The notes under the pieces: model-generated
Database searches by the model: none
Told to the model about the DNA's origin: nothing
The model's input: the letters and a program-made list of their open reading frames with translations, nothing else
Program-made: the position numbers and the translations under genes
Assembly: GCA_036850595.1 (NCBI GenBank)
Contig: CM072159.1
Coordinates: forward strand, 610,328-674,327
Source: Rhyacichthys aspro
Taxonomy: Eukaryota; Chordata; Actinopteri; Gobiiformes; Rhyacichthyidae
Direction: 5' to 3'
Length of the DNA: 64,000 bases
Shown here: one piece after another, positions 31,425 to 43,500 of the stretch
Layout: the number at the start of each line of letters is the position of its first letter
Position numbering within the stretch: the first letter of the stretch is position 1

Positions 31425-31560
31425 AGTCCAAGTGACTCCAGAAACAGCCAACAGCATCATAAAGACTTTGAGTATACTTCACAACTTCCTGCGACAGGCT
31501 GATGGTAACAGAGCTAAAGCTGAAGGTCCCACAAGGGCAGTGAGCTGGGTGACATTGGAA
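31425..31560 (+). pseudogene. HARBI1-like nuclease sliver
   Basis: ETANSIIKTLSILHNFLR matches the C-terminal part of PIF/Harbinger nucleases, where a similar helix ends in LHNFL. Nothing upstream belongs to it; the preceding sequence is the hAT 3' end. Confidence 0.5.
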
Positions 31561-31767
31561 GTCTTCAAGGGAACATGTCCTCACTTCAACTCTCATGTGA
31601 ACAGAGGTCTCCCTTAACGAAACTCTTCTCTCTGAATGCAGGAAACTTGATGCATTATGTGGATTACCAACAAGGATCCTTTAGCTTTGTCAAATGGAGG
31701 TTTGAGAAAAGGGCATTTACCCTTTACTTTTCAAAGCCAGGTACAGCAGCCACATGAGTTTTACTGC

Positions 31768-32800
31768 ATTTAATTCAATTCAATTTCAATTCAATTCAGT
31801 TATATTTGAATTGTCCAGTATCACAACAACAATTGCCTCAAAGGGCTTCACAAAACAGACAGTAAATGTGCAAACAGGTTGAGCAGGACAACATCCCCTG
31901 TCCTTAGACCCTCTATCAGGGTAAGGAAAAACTAAAAAAATCCAGCGAGGGAAAAAGAGAAATCTCAGGGAGAACCACAGAAGGAGGGATCCACTCCCAG
32001 GACAGACAGGCCATGCAATAGATGTGTCCAGGACAGTCACTGACACATAGGTGAATTAAAAATTTAAATGAAAAATCTATATGAATATACTCCATGATAA
32101 TATCATCAGGAACAGTTCATCTGAGTGAGAGGAACTCAGGAGGGATCCATGGGTTGGGACAGGATCACAGATGGGCCACAGCAAAGGTCCAGTCATTACT
32201 GTGACATCTAACAGCAGCCGGACATCTGCAACAGTATCCACTCCCACAGAGGAGAGTGGGACACAGGGACAACTTGTGAATAGCTATGAACTAAGCAGAT
32301 ATGTAAACTATAATGTAATAAGAATGGGGACAGAGCCAAAGGATAGAAGCTCAGTGTGTCATACTTTCCCCCAGTGTCTAGGCCTAGAGCAGCTTATCTC
32401 ATCTACTGTATATGTCCTGACCATAAGCCCTATCAAAAAGGAAAGTTTTAAGTCTAAACTTAAATGTAGAGACTGTGTCTGCCTCTTTAACCTAAGCTGG
32501 CAGCTGATGAAGGCTCTACCTCCCATTGTACTTTTGGAAACGCTAGGAACGACTAGAAGCCCTGCTTTTTGAAAACAGAGCACTCAGGACGGTACAGCAC
32601 CATGAGGTCTCTGAGATAGGATAGGGCCTTCTAACTAAGGGCCTTATCAGTAAGGAGAAGGACTTTGAACTTAATTCTGAGTTCTTCATTCAATTGGAAG
32701 CCAGTGGAAGGAGGCTTACACTGGGGTAATGTGCTCTCGTCTGTTTGTTCCTGTTAGTATTCTAGCTGTTGCGTTTTGGACGAGCTGAAAACTTAAAAGA
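31768..32800 (+). repeat. Interspersed fish repeat, about 1 kb
   Basis: Begins with degenerate TTCAATTCAA repeats, then TATCACAACAACAATTGCCT and continues to about TTTTGGACGAGCTGAAA. Parts recur at 5.85-6.48 kb and 8.93-9.12 kb in this window. No coding capacity. Confidence 0.7.
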
Positions 32801-33891
32801 GTTATTTTATTGTTTATTTTTGTTATTTAAAAAGAAACAAAATACAGTGTCCTGACATTGATATCCCCAGTTTTGTTACTTTTCATCATTAGATTATAGT
32901 GTAATTAAAAAGACCAAAAGTTTCCAGAAACAAGATTTCAAGGCAAATGATGCAAGCTTTTACTCAGTTAGTGCTTCATTCCAGAGCTGTTAATATTAAA
33001 AAGAGATATTTCTAAATTCATCACATCTCAGTTCTCCAGAAACCTTGAGTCTCTGAAAACAGCCGCTCTTATGTTTTTATATATTTCGTAAAAAATATTA
33101 TCCTTTGTTTACAGAGTAAATGTTTGACTTTTTTTTGTAAATCCTCCATCTTTAAATTTGATGATGTAAAGCAATAAAAGGGAGAGAATGCAAATGGGGT
33201 TTATATACTTTGTGCTAATTTGTTTGTGTTAAGATGTTTCAAAACTCCTGACTTCATCTTATTTCCTAGTGCAGCTGGCCCAGAAACAAATGCACATTCA
33301 ATGATTAACATTTGGTTGTTTTCCAAAAAAAAAAAAAAAAAAAAGCCTTACAAATTATTAACAATAAAATAACTGTCTTTTCTGATTTCTGTCAAATTTT
33401 TTTTTTTCCCCTCTGTTGTTTGTGTATCATTGTACACTTGGGAGCCAAAAGAGCTGGCTCTAAAAAGAGCCAAAATTCCCATTAGGACATTAGGGACATT
33501 TCAGCTCTCTGTTTTTAAATGTTCAAGAGACAAGGGATCTCACCTTTTCTTTCAGTGCCAAAAAATGACAACTTTTTTAGAATCAGTTGTTTGATTTCCT
33601 TACTAAAGCTATTGGCAGGGATGTCCCATGTGCTCCCATTACAGCACTTTTCAGGGTGACAGAACGGGGCTGGGCAAGAAATAAAAGAGGCACAGATTGT
33701 GTCACTAATCCCTCTCCTGGTCAGGAAGATAATATTGCTCTGTTGATAAATGATAAAAGTCTGATAAACCTCCTACTTTGGAAATGTGGCTAAAAGAATT
33801 TGGAAATATGTTCCACTTGGAGAAAATTAGATTTACTAGATTTATTTTTCTAGATTTTGAGTTTTTATTAGATCAGGTCTGATGGGTAAAC
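32801..33891. other. Non-coding, with a hAT-like sliver
   Basis: AT-rich. A poly-A run lies at about 33325-33344. GGGAGCCAAAAGAGCTGGCT at 33441, then AAAAGAGCCAAAATTCCCAT, resembles the subterminal sequence of an Ac-like hAT element. No exon recognised. Confidence 0.45.
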
Positions 33892-34153
33892 ATAGTGTTA
33901 CCTTGGTTCTCTGAATGAAGAGACTATCTCTCCACTTCGTTACATATTCCATATGTCTTGGGGAATCACCCCCTGCCTGTCAGGGTGTGTGAATACTTCT
34001 TTAAGACACACCAGCTTTTTTGGTCACACCCCTGGCTATGCCTATATAACACATACACTGGTGTGTAACAAGTTATAGTTTGTTTGACACATGTCTCTGA
34101 GCGGCCTGAAGTTGGAGAGATAGCCTCTTGACTCAGAGAACCAAGGTTACAAT
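33892..34153. mobile_element. Small inverted-repeat element
   Basis: Arms of about 42 bp, 33892-33933 and 34112-34153, are reverse complements with a few mismatches. The left contains TACCTTGGTTCTCTGA and GACTATCTCTCCA; the right contains TGGAGAGATAGCCTCTTG and TCAGAGAACCAAGGTTAC. Loop of about 180 bp, non-coding. Family unknown. Confidence 0.65.
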
Positions 34154-35339
34154 GTAACCCTACATTCTCTATCGTCTGGAGACTATCTCTCCAGGCTAAA
34201 GACAACCAAAGGAGATGGAGACATAATAATAATTTTCAATCTGTAACTATAAGTGTAAGCGATTATATTGGTAGTCTCTGAGCTACTAAGATACACATCC
34301 AAGTGCTTATAGAAATGTTGTTATTGTTGTTGTTATTATACTATTTATGTCTATCTGCGTCTGACTATGACACACATGTAGGCCTACTTTACTCTAAAAA
34401 GTCTGAACTGCGAGCAGCTGTGGGTTAGGGTGTGAGTGCAAACTCAGTCATTCACTCATTAATGAGTCCAAAACATTTCTAGCAATATTTCTAATAAATA
34501 TAGAATTATTTTAACACACAGTGATCTTACCGCTGTTGCATGTCTTTGTGCTAACTGGCTGTGAGAAGGTGGGCTGTTTTTTTTTTTTTCCTCTCTCAGT
34601 TTGTTGGTATTACTTTCCTCAATAGTTCCAGGTTAAGGTGGTGTGGGTCTGGGGAATAATTGACAACTACCTGACAGCTAAATACAGCCTGAAATATTTT
34701 GACCTCATGGTAGGCATCTTACTGATGCCATGGTGGGTCTCACAACCTATTTCCTGCCCTTTATTAGTCAGTAAACCACTGTAGCTGAGCTTCTGGCACT
34801 TAACTGTATCTGATGGGGAAAGTTGCAGAGGGAGTAGGACTGAAATGGGATATAAAATGGCCAAAATATGGCCATTTATCTCCCTTTATCTGCTTCTCTT
34901 TTGGGATGAGGGCTTCATCCAAGGAGTAAGACCCCACTGGTGAAAAGATACAGCAGAAATGCAGGGACCGCTGTTACAGTAGCCAGCATCTCCCCACGAT
35001 GTGTAATCCCACAGGACTGTAATCAGGGGTTAATTTAAGCTGGATCTATGCAGATCAGGAGCCATGAACTGTCTTATTTTGACATGGTAGGATCCAAACT
35101 CCAGTTAACTGGGTTTATTTGGAATCAGCAGGAGGTGTCTCCTGCTAATATTTGGCTGTATAACGCGTGCAAATTAATACCATGTAAAATTGTAGTTTTG
35201 AAGACATAAAACCAGTCAGCTTTGCCTGTATTTAGACTTTTTGCCTTGAATTCAGCTCTGGATGTACGAGTTTGTTGATGCTGTTGAAGAGTGGGCTGTG
35301 ATTCTGACTGACAGGAGCATCTTGTGCGGTGGGATTAGG
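34154..35339. other. Non-coding, nothing recognised
   Basis: Unique-looking sequence without a supported exon or named repeat. Confidence 0.4.
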
Positions 35340-35489
35340 CAGTTTTTCTTAAGTTTAACAAGGAAGGAGCGGTCGTTATTTTAGCGTGGGCTTTTACCGT
35401 CAAAAGTGTCTCTGAGCAGTTTATGGTGCAGTTATTGTCCTGAGGACGAGGAGTAGCTTCCGGAGAGATTTGGATTGAAACAGGGAAGA

Positions 35490-35537
35490 GTGGCAGGACA
35501 TGGCTGTTGTGTGGAATATATTATACAACTACAGAAG
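35490..35537 (+). other. Possible short first coding exon
   Basis: An ATG near 35500 in the context GGACATGG opens MAVVWNILYNYRR and ends at a strong donor, CAGAAG/GTAAGA at about 35537. No promoter or downstream exon was found, and an L2 fragment follows 50 bp later. May be chance. Confidence 0.2.
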
Positions 35538-35589
35538 GTAAGAGATTATCTGCCGTTAATGAAGAATGCTACTACAATTTAATATTATG

Positions 35590-36262
35590 CAAAGTAGGCT
35601 ATTTAAAACCTCCGTAATATTGCCAAACTTCGCCCATCCCTCTCCTTTTCTGCTGCAGAGAAGCTCGTCCATGCCTTTGTCTCCTCCAGGCTGGACTTCT
35701 GCAAAGCACTCCTCATTGGGATTCCTGGCAGGAGCATCCAAAAGCTCCAGTACGTCCAGAACAGCGCTGCCAGGATCTTGATGAGGGTACGGAAATACGA
35801 GCACATCACCCCATCCTCCGCACACTTCACTGGCTCCCCATACATCTCCGCTTAGAATACAAGGTCCTCCTTCACACCCATCACTGTCTGCACGGTGACG
35901 CCCCCACCTACCTCTCAGAACTCCTCACTCCTCACACCAGTACCAAAAATCCGGTCAGGCCACATGCACTGTCTGCTTCCTCCCAGGACAAGGCTCAAAA
36001 CCATGGGTGATAGGGCCTTTGAGTCTGCAGCTCCTCGTCTGTGGAATGCCCTCCCAGACCACCTTAGGGCTCCACAGACTGTAGTAGCTTTTAAAAAAGA
36101 ACTTAAGCCATTTCTATTTAAAAAAGCCTACTCTTAGCCGAGTAAGGCTTATTTTTATTTTGTATGTATGCCTGTTTTTATGCTTGTAGCACTTTGAGAT
36201 TTGTCCAGCAAATGTAAAGTGCACTACAAATAAAATGTATTATTATTATTATTATTATTTAA
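35590..36262 (+). mobile_element. L2-type LINE, 3' end
   Basis: The C-terminal part of the polymerase ORF is read in three frames: LVHAFVSSRLDFCKALLIGI, IQKLQYVQNSAARILMRVRK, then HCLLPPRTRLKTMGDRAFES and VAFKKELKPFLFKKAYS with a stop at 36135-36137. The 3' end has AGCACTTTGAGAT and AATGTAAAGTGCACTACAAA, and finishes in ATT repeats. Strongly 5'-truncated. Confidence 0.85.
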
Positions 36263-39254
36263 AAGAGGTTTATTTTAAGAATAGCATAGTTTTTTGGCAT
36301 TTGACCCTGGTTTCAAAAATTTTTCGTTCCGGCACTATTGATTTTGAAATTATGCACTGACCGTAATGGAAAACATTCACACTGCTTTGGGGATTACATT
36401 GACACCAAATCCCAGTGTAATCAACAGTCTACATGTGTATTTAGAAAAGCTGTAAACCATACTGGATTACTTTATGTTTCCCTGCTGTAAGACAACAGTG
36501 TGTGGGCTTTGCCTGAACTTATTCCACCGGAACGCAACCTTTACCATAACCATAACCATACAGGTAGTTAATGAGCCATAAATAAACCCATGAGAATAAT
36601 GACAATGACAGAACAATAATGTAAATTGTACTGACTCAAATAGAACTGTGAGTCTCAAACTAAAATGCTATGATAAGAAAGCTGCCTAAACAAATAATTC
36701 TCTGTTTAAAGCAATCAGTCTGCATAACTTGATTAAACAGACACTGAAATCTAGTGATGGATTGTGTTGTGCCGAAGCTTTGGAGTGTGTGTCAAGTTAT
36801 CCTGTAAATGTTTAGTAAAGCTTGTGTCGTTTAGGGCGAGTGAGGTCACTGATGAAGTTTGAAGCCTCTCTGGTTCAGGAAGTTGTTTGAGACTTCGAGT
36901 AGTTATGAACCTGTTGCACAAGCTCATTCACTGCCCTCCTTATGTTCAAAAGCACATACACTTCTTCTTACACCTTCTTATAGGACAGTGCTCCACAAAT
37001 ACAACAGTGCCTCAAATATAGAACAGTGCTCCATAGACCAACACAGCATTTTCTAAAGCTTTTTGTTGATGCTTCAGTCCCGCTCTGCAGCTCCAGTGTA
37101 CCTCCTTAGACTAGTGAGGATTTCAAGTTTATTTCAAGCAGGCTTGAGCTCTGGAAAACAGGCAGTTGTCTTATCCAACCAATGCTGTAACTATGGCAGC
37201 GGATTGGTCCACATGAAGTCTCCATTTGTCCTGACTCAGAGAAAAAAATAGATCCCAACAGCTTGTTCTTTTTTACTTTATTAAACACACACACACACAA
37301 ACACATCATAGTAAATTTGAATTGCAGTTTGTACCCTTGATTATTTACAACCATGCAGTAGATGTCAAACAGTAACTGCACATTCATGTTCCAACAAAAG
37401 ATAATGTAGGAGGATAAGACATCAGTGTATTTTTTTTTTAAAGGAAAGCATTTTTAAAGGGTTGTTTATTTTATGTTTTTTTCCTTTACACTTTTACACT
37501 GAAATGGAGTTCTACATATTCATCCTAAAAGGATATTATTTTTGTTATTGCTTTTTCATTGGAACTGTAAATCACTACTACAAATATTACGTTTATTTAG
37601 GGAGTGCATTGGTTTACCTGAAGACTGTATACAGCACATGAGATGATACCTAGGTTTGATTCCAGCATGGGTCATAAGTTCCATGTCATTCCCTCTCTCT
37701 CCCCGTTTCCTGTCTGTCTAAACTGGTGATATGAAATATAGACATTTAGTTTTGCACAAGGCATAGATAAAGAATTTTCTAAACCTGACTGTCCCTTTTT
37801 TGGACCAAACTGAAATGCCAGGGTTACTCTGCTGAGCCCCATTCATTTTTTCTCGCTTGCTTTCCCCAGAGACAGCCCAAGACCTTGTCCTGTTTAAATG
37901 TGAGAGAGAAAAACTTTATGCGATCTGAGGTGCAAAGTGTGTGACTGACTAAAACTAACCTCCAATACTCACACTCACGTGTTCAGATTTTAGTGTATTT
38001 CAAGTCAATTCAAGTTAAGGACACTCCCCTTGGTCTAAGCCGCTTGTCAACACGGAAACAATGACTATCAATAGAAAAGAGAAAGTGTCTATTCCAGCAC
38101 TGGATGTATCTGTTTACACAAAGCACAAAAAAAACAAAGAAAAGGGAAGCAAAATAAAATGCAGATAAATATTGGCAATGCATTCACAAGATGTTTAATG
38201 AGTTGGAGATAACTGCATGATTGCATCAGTCTGATGCTGAGTTCAGAGTTTAAGGCCAACTCTAAACTTCAGTTTGTTAGTGGTGACAAGTAGGTTTTAC
38301 TCTTTTTAAAAGAATAACCTCAGGAAAGGTCTCTGTGCTGTTTTTGGGGGTGAGGTATGGGGTTGGAGCTGTGATTGTAGAGACACATATCAGGCCAAGT
38401 GTTACCAAATATTATGGGTCTTGTCAATTAAACACACCAACCAATTTTTTTAAATCCACCAAAACGAAGACTTCTAAATACTGTGCGAATTTTTCATAAG
38501 GAAACATTCATTCTCAAAAATCACAATGTGCTATATACATTTAAATACTGATGTTTGGGTGTTATTTTAGTTCCAATAAAATGCCACAAAAGACAAATAA
38601 ATTAAAAAAATGACTGAACAGCACAGCAGATCTGTGACTATTCTGAAAATTCTGTACATGTTTATCAATACATACACAATGAGACACAAACATATATTCT
38701 TTGTTGAGCTGAACCTGACCCATTACAGAGGGAAACCAATGAAGCTTTACAGATGTACAGGTACAGGAGTTTCAGTCCCATCAACTACACATCACATCCA
38801 CACTCATTTCTTTTTTTCAATCAAGTATTTCAATAAGCACAATTAGTGTACTAAAACTGCCAATTGCATTCTGATACAAATAAAAAATAGCTTTGAAGAG
38901 TAAATGTGGATTTTGTAAAAGGAATGGTTAGTGACTTGAATGTGTCATGGAACAACAGGAAAACCACTTGTTACATAAAAAGTGCAATCACCTGCAAAGC
39001 ATTTGAAAATTGCTAGCAGAAAAGTGTGTTCACAACTTAGGCAATGGTGTGGATTATATCTAGCAGGAATGAAGTGTCTTCAGCTAAAAACACAGGTGAA
39101 ACTCACTGTGACAAAGCAGGCAAACAGTATTTGCTACAAACATTTGAATACATGAAATTCCTGCTTTTGACAAATGCAGATATCTACATAAAGTACAACT
39201 AAAGCACTACTACTACTACTACTACAACTACTTTACATTTTCAGTTTTACAGTT
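36263..39254. other. Non-coding; may include wdr7 3' untranslated sequence
   Basis: No exon or named repeat is supported. A (CA)n run lies at about 37285-37305 and a TAC/CTA triplet run at about 39208-39232. Because wdr7 ends at 40365 on the minus strand, its 3' untranslated region could extend into this stretch. An AATAAA on the minus strand occurs near 37271-37276, but nothing shows that it is used. Confidence 0.4.
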
Positions 39255-40019
39255 ATGTTCATAATAATAGCAGTGTGTTTAAAAAAGTGAGTAAAGCTTA
39301 TAATATCTTTTATTTCCATACACGCAAAAGCACATTTAACACTGCACATTTAATTCCAAATCAAAACATGAACAAAAAAGGATCAAATTTGTTATTTCTT
39401 TAAAGAAAGTGAAGAAAATTGAATATAAGGCAGTCTGCATTTTTCTTTATAACTTAAACATTTGCTGTTTAAACTGAAAAATCCTTTAGATTTATCTTTT
39501 CTGTGAATCACTGCACTAATATTTCATGGTGTAACCACTGCTTTTGAGAAGCTGACACATCTGTGTAGCATGGAGTCAACCAGTTTCTGTCTCCTCTGAA
39601 CAGCCAGTGACCCCATTTGACTCAGAAACAGCATTGTGGACTCCATACTACACAGATGTGTCAGCTTCTCAAAATTAGTGGTTACACCATGAAATATTAG
39701 TTTTTATTAGTTTAGTTTATTATTAGTTTATTATTCAGTGATTCACAGGAAAGCTAAATCTAAAGCATTTTTCAGTTTATACAGTAAATGTTTGAGTTTG
39801 TAAAGAAAAATGCAGACACTGCTATGCTACTGCGAACACCCTAATATTCCAATGTCAATACTTTCTGTAAAGTAACAAATTTGATAATTTTTTTTATTAT
39901 GTTTTGATTTGGAATAAGACGGCAGTGTTCCCAATGCTTTTATGTGTATGAAAATAAAAGCTATTATAAGGATTTTGAGCTTTACTAACTTTTTTAAATA
40001 ATGCTATTATTATGAACAT
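39255..40019. mobile_element. Long inverted-repeat (foldback) element
   Basis: The ends are exact inverted repeats ATGTTCATAATAATAGCA (39255-39272 and 40002-40019). Homology between the arms continues inward for over 300 bp with mismatches, for example TTCCAAATCAAAACATGAAC against GTTTTGATTTGGAATAAG, and GAAGCTGACACATCTGTGTA against its complement near 39652-39671. The whole element folds on itself. It has no coding capacity. The superfamily is uncertain; AT-rich flanks prevent reading a target duplication. Confidence 0.8.
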
Positions 40020-40364
40020 TATTTTAAAACTATTGCAGTGACTAGCATTAACACAAAATTATCTGATTATGTTTTTATCCTTTCTTTCTAAGCTGTGTTA
40101 CTTAGAAAGCAGTGGCCCAACCATCAATTACTGAACAGAAAAATGTCTAATTTTTCAAATTAGTGCAACTTCTACAATCAACATTTGCCCTGTCAAAAAC
40201 CTTGACTAAAAGCCTAGTTTTTGAGTAGACTGTAAAATGGTTTGATTCTGCACTTTCAAATACCTGTATATGTCACTATCATATGATATTTAAATTTTGA
40301 AAATATTCCATGCCCCAGAAATTTGAAGAATTGTTTTTCTTTTAAACATTTTTAAGTCAAATCT

Positions 40365-40568
40365 TTAGACCATGAAGCGGTGCTCTTTGCCATCGTGGGC
40401 CATCAGGATGACGTTGCGGTTGGAGGTCCAGATGAGACGGGCCAGTTTCAGGTGGTTCTGGGATCCAGGGGACGCAGGCTGGACTGGAGGGACCTGGTAG
40501 GTTTTAATGCATCGGAGCTGAGGAGCTGAGTTCAACATCCCAATGCTGCCCAGTAGACTGGTGTTCAT
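40365..40568 (-). CDS. wdr7: wdr7 last coding exon with stop
   Basis: Encodes MNTSLLGSIGMLNSAPQLRC to EHRFMV and the TAA stop. The acceptor CTGTCAG is preceded at 40650-40770 (plus strand) by a purine tract, read as a long pyrimidine tract on the transcript. Confidence 0.97.
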   Translation of the reverse strand: MNTSLLGSIGMLNSAPQLRCIKTYQVPPVQPASPGSQNHLKLARLIWTSNRNVILMAHDGKEHRFMV

Positions 40569-43500
40569 CTGACAGACAGAACGCACATGTTCAAAATCTA
40601 AACTCTTCTATAATCTATTACGAAATAAGTGCAAGCTTTGTGCTGAACACATCTGAGAGAAGGACAGAGAAGACAGGAGAGGAGTGAAGAAACAGGAGAC
40701 AGGAAAGAGGAGAGAAGAGACAGGACAGAGGAGACAGTAGAGGACAAAGGAGACAGGAGCGAGTAGACAGACAGCCATGATAGTTTATGACATAAACAAC
40801 TTGATCTGAAACAAAACCAAAAATTGGTTGACTACGTTTCATTTTGAGTTGAACCATTATCATAGAGAGGAAAGATCAGTGTAAAATCTGACCAAATTTT
40901 GGCCTTGACGTTTGAAGTGGTAAATTAAGTCTTTTGGTAACATAGCGGAATACAAAATTAGATTATTATATTAAAGGTCCCATATTATGCAAAATCGACT
41001 TTTCTGAGCTTTTAACCATGTTATAACGTTGTTTCTACCTCAAACACATACTCAAAGTTGTGTTTTGTTTCATTCGCGCATGTTTAAGTAATTTATTTAG
41101 TTTAAGCTACAGTCCTTTCAACGAGCTGTTTCACGCAGTGACGTCAATATGTGAAATAAACCACTCCTCTCCAGGAAGTGCTCCTCCACACTCCTCCAGC
41201 CCCTCTCTCCTGCACACAACAAGTGCCGTGCTCTGCAGCTCAGACACAGAGAAGCATGGCTGCTACTGTGTTAGCTTACTTACAGTCAGCAACATGTATT
41301 GCTAACAAGTATTACTGCATAGCTCTACATATTGCTAGGCTACTTTATCATAGTTCTTTCAATACACTGCACACCAGCTACCTTAGGAGTCTCCAGGCAG
41401 CATACATTCTCAACTTCAGTAGGCATTGTACGGTCATTTCCACATGTGCACCGATAAACAGAAGCAGTTAACACGCGCTATGCTACGGGCTACACCATAG
41501 AAACATACACAATAAATAGTTTCTCATTTACCAAGCAGAAACGTCTTGTAGAAGCCTTCGAGGTATTTGTGTTTGCTCATGTTCTTCGAACTCAGAATCA
41601 GACTCTGGGTCGAAGATATACAACTCATTTACTCTCAAAGCTATTGCTGAAAAAGTTATTACTACCATGTACCGTGTTTACTTCAGTCTGTTTACAGCGT
41701 AGCTATAACGTGACGTCATGAGCCAACACGGGAGAGCTGAGCCTTAAAGTGACAGCGCCAAATCAGACCGTTCACTTTGGACTCATGATGAGAGCTCATC
41801 CAAACCGCTTGTATAAGATAAATATTGTGTGTTTCATGCTGCAAAACGTGATGGTAACCTAAATGTATCCAAAATGCACTGTATAATGTTCAAAATAGTA
41901 TAATATAGGACCTTTAATGACTACAATATGAATATGAACATGAACATGTAGTAGTGTCACTGAGCTGGTAGGCCTTAAGACCGTCAGTTACAACAGGTGC
42001 ATGTGTGTCCTCATTTTCTTTGGCAGTAGTTACCTGCCAGAATGAGATGTGGCTGTCAGCGTTGGAGTATGTGGCCAGGTAACGTCCATCCGGAGCGAAG
42101 GATACAGCTGTGATGGGACCTTTGTGACCATGGATGTTCTGTGGAAAAACATGAGGCAATAGCATCAGTGGTGGAGCCTGTGGGAGTTGCCGGCGCAGCG
42201 GATTCTGTGACAGTGACCGCAAGCACTGCTTTGGGCAAATACCAGAGCTGATTTGGGGCCAGATGCTGTCAGACTCTGGGGACTGTGAAGCAATAAAGAG
42301 CCCAGCAGATGCACAGTGTGCATTGCGACTGAAGTAACAGGGGCTGGGATTACACACTGCAGCATCAGATTAGATTAGGACTACGCTCACACCTCCAACA
42401 CACTAACAGCAATAACCTACACCAATAATACCCACTCAGGAATGGTACAGATTAGATTAGGCCACAAAAACAAAACTTTCACTGTTGGATTTTCTAGCTT
42501 CACATCTGCCAGACCTTCACAGTCTGCTCCATTTTAGTTTTACTCATGGCATCAATCCTTTTAGTCCTACATTTAGATGTGGTTGTTTTGAAAAGGGAAA
42601 AAAAATCAACCATAAACTCAAGTCTTTTGAGACAGAAAAATGAAAAAGTACTCCCCCTTCCAGATTTCTTATTCTTTTGTATTTTTTGTCACATTCTGTT
42701 TCAGATTATCAACAATTTAAATATTTATTTTATATTTATAAGATAACTCAAGTAAACGCAAAATGTAAATAAGTTTTTATTTATTAAGAGAAAAAAAATT
42801 ATCCTAACCTACCTAGCCCTATGTAAAAAAGTAGGTGCCCCCTAAATAACCGGTTGTGCCACTCTCAGCTGCAACAAGTGCAATCAAGCGTTTGAGATAA
42901 GAAGCAATGAGCTTGTCTTTCATATCGCTGTGGAGGAATTTGGGATGTGGAGCAATCGGGTTCAAGACTTTGACTAGGCTCCAAGAACTTTATCTATTTT
43001 TTTTAGACATTCAGAGGTGGACTTGCTGGTGTGTTTTAGATCATTGTCCTGCTGCAGAACCCAAGTGTGCTTCAGACGTCACGAACTGATAGCTGAAATC
43101 CTTCAGGATTTTTTGGTAGAGAACAGAATTCATGGTTACATCAATCATAGCATTCATCCAGATCCTGAAGCAGCAAAGCAGCCCCAGACCATCCCACTAC
43201 AACCACCATATTTGTCATTGGTATGATGTTCTTTTTCTGAAATGCTGTGTTACTGTTACACCAAATGTTACAGGACACACACCTTCAAAAAAGCTCAACT
43301 TTTGTCTCCTCAGTCCACACAATATTTTCCCACAAGTCTCGGGAATCATCAAGAAGTTTTTTTTGGCAAAAGTGAGAAGAGCCTTTATGTTCTTTTTGGT
43401 AAGTAGAGGTTTTGCCTTGGAACTCTGCCATGGATGCCATTTTTGCCCCGTCTTTTACTTATGAACACTGACCTTAAATGAGACAAGAGAGGCTTGCAGT

